Source: Variovorax paradoxus
GTDB lineage: Bacteria; Pseudomonadota; Gammaproteobacteria; Burkholderiales; Burkholderiaceae_C
Assembly: GCF_029919115.1 (NCBI RefSeq)
Contig: NZ_CP123990.1
Coordinates: 4,242,501 to 4,306,500, forward strand
Direction: 5' to 3'
DNA length: 64,000 nucleotides
The position numbers and the translations under genes are program-made. The notes beneath the pieces are model-generated. The model had not been told where the DNA came from and made no database searches. It worked only from the letters and a program-made list of their open reading frames with translations. Position 1 is the stretch's first letter; the number at the start of each line of letters is the position of its first letter. This document shows positions 17,645 through 25,491 of this stretch, one piece after another.

Positions 17645-18109
17645 TCACAGCTCCTCGCCCATCTCCTGGGAGAGGTCGTTCAATCGTTTGAGGGCGCCGG
17701 CCGATCGCTGCTTCTGCGCGTCCTTGTAGCGCATGAGCTCTTCGAACTCGATGCGACGGTGCCGGTTGATCAGCCGGCACTTCAACCGGCCAGCCTCGAT
17801 CTCCTTGATCACAAAGGGACGCGATACATTCAAAAGTGCCGCAGCTTGCTGCGTTGTGAGTTCCAACTTCTGGGGGACGAGCATCATCGGCTCGCGCTTG
17901 GCCATCTGGCGAAGCACGTCCGCAAAGAAGCGCAGGGCACGCGGAGGCAGCAGCAGCACGGGCGCTTCACCTTTTCCGTCCCCGTCCACTTCGATGGTCA
18001 CCTTGACGACTTTTGCTTTCGAGTGATCCAAGGCTGCAACCAAGCACGCCGTCGCCGCACCGGCCATTTCCGCTTCCATTTCGCTGGCTGGGTCGAGTAT
18101 CTGGGTCAT
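17645..18109 (-). CDS. Excisionase-family DNA-binding antitoxin for the PIN toxin
   Basis: 154 residues. The N-terminal region (about 1-60) is of unknown fold; the central MerR/excisionase-like helix-turn-helix at about 87-130 includes LTTQQAAALLNVSRPFVIK and a wing RHRRIEFEELMRY. The charged C-terminal helix likely binds the toxin. AAGGA sits about seven bases upstream of the ATG at 18109. Paired with a PIN protein, this architecture is a known toxin-antitoxin arrangement. It is probably autoregulated through the dyad at 18149-18179. Confidence 0.85.
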   Translation of the reverse strand: MTQILDPASEMEAEMAGAATACLVAALDHSKAKVVKVTIEVDGDGKGEAPVLLLPPRALRFFADVLRQMAKREPMMLVPQKLELTTQQAAALLNVSRPFVIKEIEAGRLKCRLINRHRRIEFEELMRYKDAQKQRSAGALKRLNDLSQEMGEEL

Positions 18110-18148
18110 GCTGGATCCTTAAGAGCTGGCGTTAGGCCGACGGCTCAA

Positions 18149-18179
18149 GCGAAATATACGCAAAAAACGCAATATTCGC
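18149..18179. promoter_or_regulatory. Imperfect inverted repeat upstream of the PIN/antitoxin operon
   Basis: An AT-rich dyad pairs gcgaaatatacgc with cgcaatattcgc around an A-tract, 40-70 bases upstream of the antitoxin start. Its position and symmetry suit an autoregulatory operator; the assignment is inference. Confidence 0.5.
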
Positions 18180-18300
18180 AACCGACGGAGCAGGAAGGAA
18201 GCTGGCACTCTTCGTCAGCTGGCACCTTCATTCAGAGGGTAGATCCGGCAGCCCGAGTCTGGTGGTCATGGGACCCAAAAGGGCCCACTAAGGCATCGCA

Positions 18301-18627
18301 TCAGCATTTCATCAACTGGATGCTTGGCGGCAAGTTGCCCTTTGACGGCCCGAATCCAACACCGGCGCGGTCCGGATAGGGAGGCGCCAAGCCGTCGACG
18401 CCTGGTTCGAGCGGGTCCAGAAATGCCTCGAGTTGTCGAACACGCGCATCCGCCTTCGCCATGAGGAACGCTTGCTTGAGCTGCTCGGTCTTCGCATTGG
18501 CCCGGCGTTCCGTCGCCGCTCGCACTTCGGCAGCGTGCTGCGCGCGCTTCGAGGCGGCATCACGCTGCTTTCGGAGCTTCCACCTGTAGCGGCACCAGTT
18601 CAAGGCACTGCGCCCAATCTCGTCCAC
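18301..18627 (-). CDS. Hypothetical coiled-coil protein
   Basis: 108 residues. Residues about 15-70 are highly charged with heptad spacing (KLRKQRDAASKRAQHAAEV, then KTEQLKQAFLMAK), predicting a coiled coil; the Pro/Gly-rich tail looks disordered. No family recognised. The 3' end may have been altered by rearrangement. Confidence 0.4.
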   Translation of the reverse strand: MDEIGRSALNWCRYRWKLRKQRDAASKRAQHAAEVRAATERRANAKTEQLKQAFLMAKADARVRQLEAFLDPLEPGVDGLAPPYPDRAGVGFGPSKGNLPPSIQLMKC

Positions 18628-18759
18628 CGGTCCTTACAACTTGCCTCCTGGGCGATGCCTGTGAGCAGGCTGCAATGAAGAAAGGAGTGTCAGATAGCAT
18701 GACCGGTTGCGCCACCCATCCCCCGACAAGCGACGACAGCCACAGCGCTGGCGCGGGGG

Positions 18760-19728
18760 CTAAGCGCTGGACGACGCCTGCACTGGCGCGGCAGGCAAGC
18801 CCCGCGCATGCGCCTTCAGGCAGTCGATGAAATCCATGAGAGTGGCCGAGATGTGTTCGCGGTTCCACACCACGGTGATCGGGCCGAAGCGGATGTGCGA
18901 ATCAATGGCGATCTTTCTCAGCAGCCCCAGTGAGGCCAGGTGATCCGCCATGGATTCCGCACACACGCCGACATAGTCGCCCTTTTGCAGCAATGCCTGC
19001 ATCATGGCCAGCGAGGCGGTTTCTGCCTTGGGCACCAGCCACGATGCTTGTTGCTCGATGAGGTAGGCATCCATCTGGATGCGAGTGAGCGTGCCAAGGG
19101 GCGGCATCACCCATTGCTCCCGCAGCACATCGGCAAAGCCCGGCGGCTGCTCGCTGTCCCAGTGCTTGCTGCCTTGGCCGATGACGATGCTCACCTGGTC
19201 GTCAAAAAGCACGTGATGCGCCAGCTGCGGTTGGTGCGCCCTTGCATCCAGAACGCCGATCACGGCATCCATGGCACGCGTGTCCAGGCCCTTGAGCAGG
19301 TCGTCGAACAGCCCGTCGTGAATGGACACGGCTACATCGGCATGGCGCTGCTGGAACGCGGTCACGGCTTCGGGCAGGCCGCCGGCGATGCCTGCCCAGA
19401 CGCTGCCCACGTTCAGACGCGGCACGCGTCCCGCGGCCACCGCATGCATCTCGCGGCCGGTGCGGGCGATGTCGCCCAGCACGGTGATGGCCAGCCGCTT
19501 GAGCAGATGCCCCGCAGGTGTCAGCTGCACCTTGCGCCCGCGCACCATCAGCGGCGTGCCGGCCACGCGCTCAAGCTCGGCCAGCCAGTGCGACATGGCT
19601 GATTGCGTCATGTGCAGCCGTGCCGCCGCCTCGGTCAGGGTGCCCGCCTCGTCGAGAACCAAGAATGATTCCAGATGCCGCACCTTGATGCCCCGCGCCC
19701 AGGAGAGGCCTTCTGCACGCTCGATCAT
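18760..19728 (-). CDS. LysR-family regulator, divergent from a Bug receptor gene
   Basis: 322 residues. An N-terminal winged helix at about 15-75 (VRHLESFLVLDEAGTLTEAA, then LHMTQSAMSHWLAELE) is followed by a periplasmic-binding-like effector domain (about 100-305) with NVGSVWAGIAGGLPEAVTAF. It is transcribed away from the Bug receptor and gamma-glutamyltransferase genes, the usual placement of a LysR regulator relative to its targets. The inducer is probably a compound taken up or processed by those products (inference). Confidence 0.92.
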   Translation of the reverse strand: MIERAEGLSWARGIKVRHLESFLVLDEAGTLTEAAARLHMTQSAMSHWLAELERVAGTPLMVRGRKVQLTPAGHLLKRLAITVLGDIARTGREMHAVAAGRVPRLNVGSVWAGIAGGLPEAVTAFQQRHADVAVSIHDGLFDDLLKGLDTRAMDAVIGVLDARAHQPQLAHHVLFDDQVSIVIGQGSKHWDSEQPPGFADVLREQWVMPPLGTLTRIQMDAYLIEQQASWLVPKAETASLAMMQALLQKGDYVGVCAESMADHLASLGLLRKIAIDSHIRFGPITVVWNREHISATLMDFIDCLKAHARGLPAAPVQASSSA

Positions 19729-19784
19729 GAGTAAACCTTCATGACTCCATTTTGCATTTTCACTAGGTGGATGGCAGGGTTGTC

Positions 19785-19800
19785 ATGAAAATTACTTCAT
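19785..19800. promoter_or_regulatory. Candidate LysR-type operator dyad
   Basis: ATGAA (19785-19789) and TTCAT (19796-19800) form an inverted repeat in the intergenic space between divergent LysR and Bug genes, about 30 bases upstream of the Bug GTG start. LysR regulators commonly bind such interrupted dyads. Not tested. Confidence 0.35.
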
Positions 19801-19830
19801 CTTTTATGTCAGAGTCTCAGAGGAATCACT

Positions 19831-20817
19831 GTGTCTAGAGCAATCACGAACGTCTACAAGATCCTGATGGGCGTCGCGGTCGCGGCCGCCACGGCCACCA
19901 CCGTGTACGCGCAGGCCTCCTACCCCAGCCGGCCAGTGCGCCTGGTCGTATCGCAGGCCCCGGGCGGCAGCAGCGACACGATCGCACGCATGTGGGCCGA
20001 ACACGCAGGCAAGGCCATCGGCGCGACCATCGTGGTGGAGAACAAGCCCGGCGCGGGCGGCATCATTGCCGCGCAGACGGCGCTGAACGCGCCGGCCGAT
20101 GGCTACACGCTGCTGCTGGGCAGCGTGTCGCTGATGGTGCTCAACCAGTTCACCTACAAGCCGCTGCCCTACAACCCGGAGAAGGACTTCGTGGGCGTGA
20201 CCATGCTGACCACGGTCCCTTTCGTGCTGTCGGCCAACCCGGCCACGGGCATCAAGACGCTCAAGGACCTGACGGAAAAAGCCAAGGCGGCGCCGGGCAA
20301 GCTGAACTTCGCGTCCGCCGGCCTGGGCAACTCCACCCACCTGGCGGTCGAGCTGGTGAACAATGCCCTGGGCATTTCGATGACCCACATCCCTTACAAG
20401 GGCGAGGCCGACGGCATCCTGGCCACCATCGGTGGGCAGACGGAAGTGATGGCACCGGTGTATGGCACGGCGCTGCCCCACATCAAGAACCACAAGCTCA
20501 ATCCACTGGCCGTGTTGTCGCCGCAGCGCACCCCTGAGCTGCCCGACGTGCCCACGCTTGGCGAGCTGGGCGTGAAAGGCTTCGACAACATGGGCTGGAG
20601 CGCCGTGGTGTCACGCGCCGGCACGCCGCCCGAGATCGTGGAAAAGCTCAATAAGGCGACGGCGGCTTTCCACAACAGCCCCGAGGTGCAGGCCAAGCTC
20701 AAGAGCATGGGCGTGATTGCCATGTCAGGGCCCTCCGCGCTCGTCATGGAGACGGCGGCGCGCGATGCCAAGGCCTGGGGGCCCACGCTCGGGGCGCTGA
20801 ACCTCAGCGCCAAGTAA
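19831..20817 (+). CDS. Bug-family periplasmic solute receptor (TctC-like)
   Basis: 328 residues. A signal peptide ends near YAQA (residue 27), followed by the Bug hallmarks YPSRPVRLVVSQAPGGSSDT, VVENKPGAGG, and the C-terminal lobe with IPYKGEADGILATIGGQTE. Bug proteins bind carboxylates or other small anions for tripartite tricarboxylate transport, but no TctA/TctB membrane genes are adjacent, as is usual for the many orphan Bug genes of Comamonadaceae and Alcaligenaceae. The GTG start at 19831 has AGAGGAA upstream. The gamma-glutamyltransferase gene begins 24 bases downstream, so they form an operon. Confidence 0.92.
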   Translation: MSRAITNVYKILMGVAVAAATATTVYAQASYPSRPVRLVVSQAPGGSSDTIARMWAEHAGKAIGATIVVENKPGAGGIIAAQTALNAPADGYTLLLGSVSLMVLNQFTYKPLPYNPEKDFVGVTMLTTVPFVLSANPATGIKTLKDLTEKAKAAPGKLNFASAGLGNSTHLAVELVNNALGISMTHIPYKGEADGILATIGGQTEVMAPVYGTALPHIKNHKLNPLAVLSPQRTPELPDVPTLGELGVKGFDNMGWSAVVSRAGTPPEIVEKLNKATAAFHNSPEVQAKLKSMGVIAMSGPSALVMETAARDAKAWGPTLGALNLSAK

Positions 20818-20841
20818 CCCGGCGACCGCGCAACACACCTC

Positions 20842-22512
20842 ATGAAAAAAGAAGCAATGGTGGTCTGCCCGCAGCCGGAGGCCGCTGAATCCGGCATCGA
20901 CATCCTGCGCGCAGGCGGCAACGCGGTGGATGCCGCCGTGGCCACAGCGCTGGCGCAGACCGTGGTCGATCCGCTGATGTGCGGCATCGCAGGTTTTGGC
21001 ACCGCCGCCGTGTACCTGCCCGGCGCGCAGGTGCACGAGTATTTCGACTTCCACTCCCCCGCACCCCTGGCGGCCAGGGAAGACATGTGGGAGCACCTGC
21101 TGGAGGGCGAAACCAAGGACGGTTTTGGTTTCATCCTCAAGGGCCGCGTCAACGACATCGGCCCCCAGTCCATCGGCACGCCGGCCACGCTCAAGGGCTT
21201 GGAGGCCATGCACCAGGCGCACGGCCGCCTGCCGTGGCGGCAGGTGGTGGAGCCGGCCATCCGATGGGCGGCGGACGGCTACTTTGTGCGGCCCGGCATG
21301 CACGCCTTCTGGATCGACGAGCCCACGATGGGCCGCGTTGGCAACCTGGAGCGCCTTCAGTATTGCGAGGACAGCCGCCAGCTGTACTGCCGCCCCGACG
21401 GCCGCCCCAAGCCCATCGGCGCGCCGCTGCGCAACGAGGGCATGGCCGCCGTGCTGCGCCAGATTGCCGAGGAAGGCGCGCGCCCGTTCTACGATGGCGA
21501 CCTGGCGCACAAGATGGTGGCGCATCTGCAGTCGTTGGGCGCGCTGATCACGGGCGAGGACCTGGCCCGCTATGAGGTGCAGCGCAACGCGCCCTTGGTG
21601 GGCCGCTACCGCGACCGCACCATCACGACCAACCAGCCTCCGGGCGGCGGCGCCATGCTGCTGGAGATGCTCAACATCCTCGAACACTTCGATCTGGCGA
21701 GCCTGGAGCACAACAGCCCCGCTTACCTGCAAACGGTGTGCGAGGCCATGAAGAAGGCCACGATCGACAAGGACCGCTGCATTGGCGATCCAAAGTTCTT
21801 CGACGTGCCGCTGAACCAGTTGCTGTCCAAGGTCATGGCCCGCGACGTGGCCGAGCAAATCCGCACGGGCCATCGCTTCAACGTGGAGCGCGTGAACCCC
21901 GGTGCGCCCGTGCCGCGCGACACCACCCACCTGAGCGTGGTGGACGCCGACGGCAACGCCGTCTCCCTGACCCACTCGCTGGCCATGCCCTCGGGCATCA
22001 TCACCCCCGGGATGGGCTTTCTGTACAACGGCTGCATGGGCGTGTTCGACCCGCGCCCGGGCCGCGCCGGCAGCATCCAGCCGGGCAAGAGCCGCTTCAC
22101 TTCGTCATGCCCCACCATGACCTTCAAGAACGGCGAACTCGACGTGGTACTCGGCGCCCCCGGTGGTACGCAGATCGCGATGGGCGTGCTGCAGGTGCTG
22201 CTCAACGTGATCGACCACGGCATGGAGATGCAGGCTGCCGTGTCGGCGCCGCGCTTCTCGTCCACCAGCAATGCCATCGACGTGTGCAATCGCATTCCGC
22301 GTTCCACCACGCGCACACTGGAAGCACAGGGCTATGGCATCGGCCGCAACCCTTACAACTACACCATCGGCTGGGTTCACGGCGTGCAGGTACAGGCCGA
22401 TGGCCTGCACGGCGGCGCCGACCCGGGCCGCGATGGCGTGGCGTACCGGCTGCGCATGGAGCCTGCTCGCGCTGATCGGCCGGGTCCGAATTGTCGTGGG
22501 GCGCTAGACTGA
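20842..22512 (+). CDS. Gamma-glutamyltransferase-family enzyme
   Basis: 556 residues. N-terminal large-subunit motifs (ILRAGGNAVDAAVATALAQ, then MCGIAGFGTAAVY) lead to the autocleavage site DTTHLSVVDADGNAVSLTHS, with Thr361 the predicted nucleophile of the small subunit. LGAPGGTQIAMGVLQVL is the conserved Gly-rich segment. There is no signal peptide, so it is probably cytoplasmic, unlike E. coli Ggt. It may hydrolyse or acylate a gamma-glutamyl or related amide compound imported via the upstream Bug protein (inference). The final ~20 residues after GRDGVAYRL do not look like the family and may have been added at a junction with the IS debris that follows. Confidence 0.9.
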   Translation: MKKEAMVVCPQPEAAESGIDILRAGGNAVDAAVATALAQTVVDPLMCGIAGFGTAAVYLPGAQVHEYFDFHSPAPLAAREDMWEHLLEGETKDGFGFILKGRVNDIGPQSIGTPATLKGLEAMHQAHGRLPWRQVVEPAIRWAADGYFVRPGMHAFWIDEPTMGRVGNLERLQYCEDSRQLYCRPDGRPKPIGAPLRNEGMAAVLRQIAEEGARPFYDGDLAHKMVAHLQSLGALITGEDLARYEVQRNAPLVGRYRDRTITTNQPPGGGAMLLEMLNILEHFDLASLEHNSPAYLQTVCEAMKKATIDKDRCIGDPKFFDVPLNQLLSKVMARDVAEQIRTGHRFNVERVNPGAPVPRDTTHLSVVDADGNAVSLTHSLAMPSGIITPGMGFLYNGCMGVFDPRPGRAGSIQPGKSRFTSSCPTMTFKNGELDVVLGAPGGTQIAMGVLQVLLNVIDHGMEMQAAVSAPRFSSTSNAIDVCNRIPRSTTRTLEAQGYGIGRNPYNYTIGWVHGVQVQADGLHGGADPGRDGVAYRLRMEPARADRPGPNCRGALD

Positions 22513-22569
22513 TCGTGCCCCTGTATTTCAGGACACGGGCTATTCGCAATGTAGCGTCTGCTCGATCTG

Positions 22570-22598
22570 AGCATCGCGCTGCTTCGCAGCGCGATGCT
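22570..22598. repeat. Strong 13-bp hairpin
   Basis: agcatcgcgctgc (22570-22582) is perfectly complementary to gcagcgcgatgct (22586-22598), with a TTC loop. It lies between the gamma-glutamyltransferase stop and the IS3 fragment. No T-run follows on either strand, so it may act as a bidirectional or Rho-assisted stop, or mark an insertion boundary. Confidence 0.7.
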
Positions 22599-22605
22599 GC
22601 CTGAA

Positions 22606-22800
22606 CTACCTGGGTGATTTCATCTTCAATGCAGAGTGCGGACGCACCTCATTGAAGTGCTCGAAGGCTGCGGCCATCCGCGCTATCACCGTTCTCGCGT
22701 CGGCAAGGTCCATGCGGCTGACGTAGTCGCGCTTGTACGTGTTCACGAAGCTGTCGGCCATGCCGTTACTCTGGGGCTGCACATGGGCGTGTCCGGCAAT
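22606..22800 (-). mobile_element. IS3-family transposase (OrfB) C-terminal fragment
   Basis: The minus-strand translation contains QPQSNGMADSFVNTYKRDYV, FEHFNEVRPHSALKMKSPR and a terminal stop, the conserved C-terminal part of IS3-type OrfB after the last catalytic Glu region. Everything upstream, including the catalytic DDE core, is gone; the similarity stops at about 22795, exactly where a HigB fragment begins on the other strand. Confidence 0.8.
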
Positions 22801-22914
22801 GACTTGAAGTTCTACGACGGCTTCTGGCATATCCGGATCAATGACCAGTGGCGGCTCGCGTGGCAATGGACCGGCGATGGCCCGGAGAACGGGAAGATTT
22901 ACGACCCACATTAG
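22801..22914 (+). pseudogene. HigB toxin, 5'-truncated
   Basis: The frame reads DLKFYDGFWHIRINDQWRL and continues to a stop at 22914 with a YDPH ending. This corresponds to the C-terminal half of HigB/RelE toxins (usual form SIRINDQWRIxFxW). The N-terminal half is missing, replaced by the IS3 fragment. The toxin is therefore dead, leaving an intact HigA downstream. Confidence 0.7.
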
Positions 22915-22992
22915 CGCGGGTCGGGCGGCGCAAATGCTCGAAACTATTCTTCGCAAGACGCGACAGCCCTCAGGGCAGAAAGGCAAGAAGCC

Positions 22993-23307
22993 ATGTTTAA
23001 GAATGGAATGCGTCCGGTTCATCCCGGCGAGATTCTTCGTGAGGACTATCTGGCTCCCCTCAACATGAGCGCCAACGCGCTCGCAAAGGAATTGCACGTT
23101 GGCGCGCCGACGGTGAACGAGATCGTTCGTGAGCGCCGTGGCGTGTCCCCGCTCATGGCACTGCGCCTGTCCCGCTACTTCGGCGGTTCGGCGCAGTGGT
23201 GGCTCAACATGCAATCCGTCTACGATCTGAAGATCGCGGAGAAGGATGCGGCTAAGCAGATCGAACGTGAGGTGCGCCCGCGCCAACGCGAGCATGCGGT
23301 GGCATGA
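22993..23307 (+). CDS. higA: HigA-family antitoxin
   Basis: 104 residues. MRPVHPGEILREDYLAPLNM then NALAKELHVGAPTVNEIVRE is the typical HigA helix-turn-helix (XRE class), with a C-terminal dimerisation helix. It follows the truncated higB by 78 bases. The ATG at 22993 has a purine-rich AAGGCAAGAAG upstream. It could now serve only as an orphan repressor. Confidence 0.88.
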   Translation: MFKNGMRPVHPGEILREDYLAPLNMSANALAKELHVGAPTVNEIVRERRGVSPLMALRLSRYFGGSAQWWLNMQSVYDLKIAEKDAAKQIEREVRPRQREHAVA

Positions 23308-23366
23308 CTTCGATCGCATCAGATTGCCACCCCATTCTGAAGATAATGTAGAGAGTAGCCGTCCGC

Positions 23367-23405
23367 TCCATCAGGATGCCCTGCTATTTCGGGGCATCTG
23401 ATGGA
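23367..23405. terminator. Hairpin downstream of higA, candidate terminator
   Basis: Arms tccatcaggatgccc (23367-23381) and gggcatctgatgga (23392-23405) pair over 14 bp with one bulged G. No T-run follows, so it is not a canonical intrinsic terminator. It could still end the higA transcript or be an inverted-repeat element. Confidence 0.4.
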
Positions 23406-23871
23406 GGCGCGAAGACAAAACGGGCCTCAGGCTCGCCGTGTTGGATTCCGCTGATCTCTGACCCTTAGGGGGTGCGGATAAAAATTGGACTGGTTTTATG
23501 TCGCAAGTCCCAGGCTCACCCGGTTTCGGCGCTGGTAGAGGCAATGGGAAAAGAGAAATTGCTCAGTGAGACGCGTCGATGATGCCGGCCGCTGTCACTG
23601 CTCAATGGCGCTTGGCCAAGACGGGCGTCTACGAGAGCGGGTGATGCAGAGGCACCGTGTCGAGTATTGGCGTGCGCAGTCGGGGCGAATGGCCCGGCGG
23701 GCGTGACCTCTCAGCCTAGAACCTGTTCACGCATGCGGCAGTTCTTCCAAACCTAACCGCCAGGCTCGAAACTTCAACGCTATTGGGAGAAATTCCCTGG
23801 CCCCACACCGACTTTCTCAAAGCGTCGAGCTTCTACTCTCCTGAGCACCGGACGTGTCGCAGAGCGGCACT

Positions 23872-23901
23872 ATGTCAGAAGCGAAGATGTAATTCTGACA
23901 T
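23872..23901. promoter_or_regulatory. Perfect 9-bp inverted repeat, operator of the AbiEi-like gene
   Basis: atgtcagaa (23872-23880) pairs exactly with ttctgacat (23893-23901) across a 12-base spacer, ending seven bases before the ATG of the AbiEi-like gene. AbiEi antitoxins are known to repress their own promoter through inverted repeats, so this is a good operator candidate. Confidence 0.65.
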
Positions 23902-23907
23902 CGTGAA

Positions 23908-24510
23908 ATGATGATGGTCACACTTCCCGAATCCATCGTGCTGCACGCCAAGTCCTTGCCTGAGGGAGGCGTGCTATCGCCCAAGGAGTTCCTGCACCTC
24001 GGAAGCCGCGCCGCCGTCGACCAAGCCCTGTCTTGGCTCGCCAAGGAAGGCAAGCTGCTGCGCGTCGCGCGCGGAACCTACGTCACTCCGGTGTCGAGCC
24101 GTGTTGGAACACGCGCGCCGGCGCCTGAGAAGGTGGTGAACGCGCTGGCGGCCCAAAGCGGCGAGGTCGTGACACTGCACGGCGCTAACGCATCCAACGC
24201 GTTGGGATTGACCCGGCAGGTACCAATCCGAGAGGCCTACCTGACCTCGGGACGCACGCGCAAACTCAAGCTCGGACGCTCCGAAGTCATGGTGAAGCAT
24301 GCCCCGCACTGGATGCTGGCGCTTGGAGCCGGGCCAGCCGGTGCGGCCGTGCGTGCGGTGGCCTGGATGGGACCAGCGCATGCGGGCGAATCGCTGGCCG
24401 CTTTGCGCCGCACGCTGCCGCCATCCGAGTGGCGGACGCTGACGTCGGCGCGCGCTACCCTACCGTCCTGGATGACAAGAGCCATCGGCGAAGAGGCACT
24501 GCGTGGCTGA
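23908..24510 (+). CDS. AbiEi-like antitoxin (DUF6088 family)
   Basis: 200 residues. A winged-helix N-terminal domain (about 15-60: GGVLSPKEFLHLGSRAAVDQ, then LLRVARGTYVTPV) and a C-terminal domain with GANASNALGLTRQVP and YLTSGRTRKLKLGRSEV match the antitoxin half of AbiE-type nucleotidyltransferase systems, which act in phage abortive infection. The partner frame begins at GTG 24503, overlapping the stop by eight bases, but breaks off after about 26 codons. The antitoxin itself looks complete. Confidence 0.85.
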   Translation: MMMVTLPESIVLHAKSLPEGGVLSPKEFLHLGSRAAVDQALSWLAKEGKLLRVARGTYVTPVSSRVGTRAPAPEKVVNALAAQSGEVVTLHGANASNALGLTRQVPIREAYLTSGRTRKLKLGRSEVMVKHAPHWMLALGAGPAGAAVRAVAWMGPAHAGESLAALRRTLPPSEWRTLTSARATLPSWMTRAIGEEALRG

Positions 24511-24583
24511 GCACTTCGTCGCTCTGAGCAAGGACGATCAGGCCGAAGTCCTGGAACAGGCCCGTGCAAAGACTGGCCGGTGG
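24503..24583 (+). pseudogene. AbiEii-like nucleotidyltransferase, N-terminal stub
   Basis: From GTG 24503 the translation VAEHFVALSKDDQAEVLEQ then ARAKTGR matches the start of AbiEii partners, which normally continue with a HLLEKD-x-WVVW motif and a GS...D-x-D nucleotidyltransferase core. Here the sequence departs at about 24583 and no catalytic motif is found. The toxin is lost by deletion. Confidence 0.65.
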
Positions 24584-24730
24584 AATCCAACATGCTGTGG
24601 TCTACCTCGTCTTAGAGGCGTTGAACCGCTGGGGCCGACTTGAAAAAGCCCTCAGGAGAGGGCTTGTGTAGTCTGAGGTTGGCTTTCGTATTGCACCAAA
24701 TTTGCGAGGAGGCCAAGCAACCAAGCAAAA

Positions 24731-25062
24731 TCATCTTTGAGAGCCGCCCCTCTGCCACATCACCGTGACATCCTCGAGCACGGGGTCATTGCGAACATGG
24801 ATCCCTTGTTGCGCGAGATCGGCAGTCGCACAAGTAAGCCCCGTTCTTTTGTTTGCGTCGCCGAATACGTGACCGCGCGCTATGGCCTCGGCGTATAGGG
24901 CAGCAATGCCGAGCACGTTATCGAGCCTTGCGTAGAGTGCGTGATTCTGAATTCGCGAGAGCTGCTGGCACGGCCACTTCGCCGCCACCTGCGTATCCAG
25001 CTAAGCCGCCGAATGCCTGGATGATTTCATGGTGGACCGCCAACGAAATCGAAGTCGAGCAA
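24731..25062 (-). pseudogene. Doc/Fic-family toxin with two frame breaks
   Basis: Three frames join into one Doc-like protein. LLDFDFV follows the antitoxin stop. A second frame reads VHHEIIQAFGGLAGYAGGG. A third frame (24988 down) reads SRIQNHALYARLDN and then the Fic motif GHVFGDANKRTGLTC. The catalytic His, Asn, Lys and Arg of HxFxDxNKR are preserved, but the breaks near 25035 and 24975 prevent a full product. Intact Doc proteins AMPylate or phosphorylate EF-Tu and related targets. The antitoxin gene directly upstream is intact. Confidence 0.75.
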
Positions 25063-25063
25063 A

Positions 25064-25237
25064 TCAGCGGTCCTTCAGCGCGGCAAGCACGGCGTAATGC
25101 TCAGCGATCACCTGTTTGGCGATTTGCGAGATCTCACGCTTTTGCTCAGGCGTCTTAGCCTGCACGGCCACCTTGGGCCGAATCATTACACGGCGCTCGG
25201 TGGCGGAGCGCTTCTGCAGCTGTTCGACTGTGAACAT
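25064..25237 (-). CDS. Small antitoxin upstream of the broken Doc toxin
   Basis: 57 residues (MFTVEQLQKRSATERRVMI... QIAKQVIAEHYAVLAALKDR). AAGGAGC lies about six bases before the ATG at 25237. Its basic N-terminal and helical C-terminal halves and its position immediately before a Doc-type toxin support an antitoxin role. A dyad at 25310-25332 is a candidate operator. Not recognised as Phd itself; it is a distinct short family. Confidence 0.65.
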   Translation of the reverse strand: MFTVEQLQKRSATERRVMIRPKVAVQAKTPEQKREISQIAKQVIAEHYAVLAALKDR

Positions 25238-25309
25238 CTCTGCTCCTTCCAACGGTCGCGGCTCGATGGAGAGCCGGTCATCCTGGCGGGAGTGCCTTCC
25301 CACCTCGGC

Positions 25310-25332
25310 GATAACTGTAGTTATCACGTGAT
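25310..25332. promoter_or_regulatory. Inverted repeats upstream of the Doc/antitoxin operon
   Basis: GATAACT (25310-25316) pairs with AGTTATC (25319-25325) over a two-base centre, and a second palindrome atcacgtgat overlaps at 25323-25332. Both lie about 75-95 bases upstream of the antitoxin start, a plausible autoregulatory operator. Confidence 0.5.
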
Positions 25333-25491
25333 CCGATTGTGCCGGATACGGTATTCGTGAAGCATTCTGCAGAAGATGGTTGCCCTGCAGAAGCAATGGA
25401 CTGCGAACAAGTAACATTAAAGACTTACATTTGATGCGCCAACGATGGCCAGCGTTTTTGGTCCGGCAAGAGCCGTCACTCGGAGAGTCGA

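Larger units (their letters stand above)
23308..23907. other. Intergenic region between higA and the AbiEi-like gene
   Basis: About 600 bases with no convincing ORF. It holds a hairpin at 23367-23405 and the AbiEi operator dyad at 23872-23901. The stretch around 23460-23510 (gggtgcggataaaaattgg) looks like an insertion-sequence end, but I cannot assign it. Confidence 0.4.
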
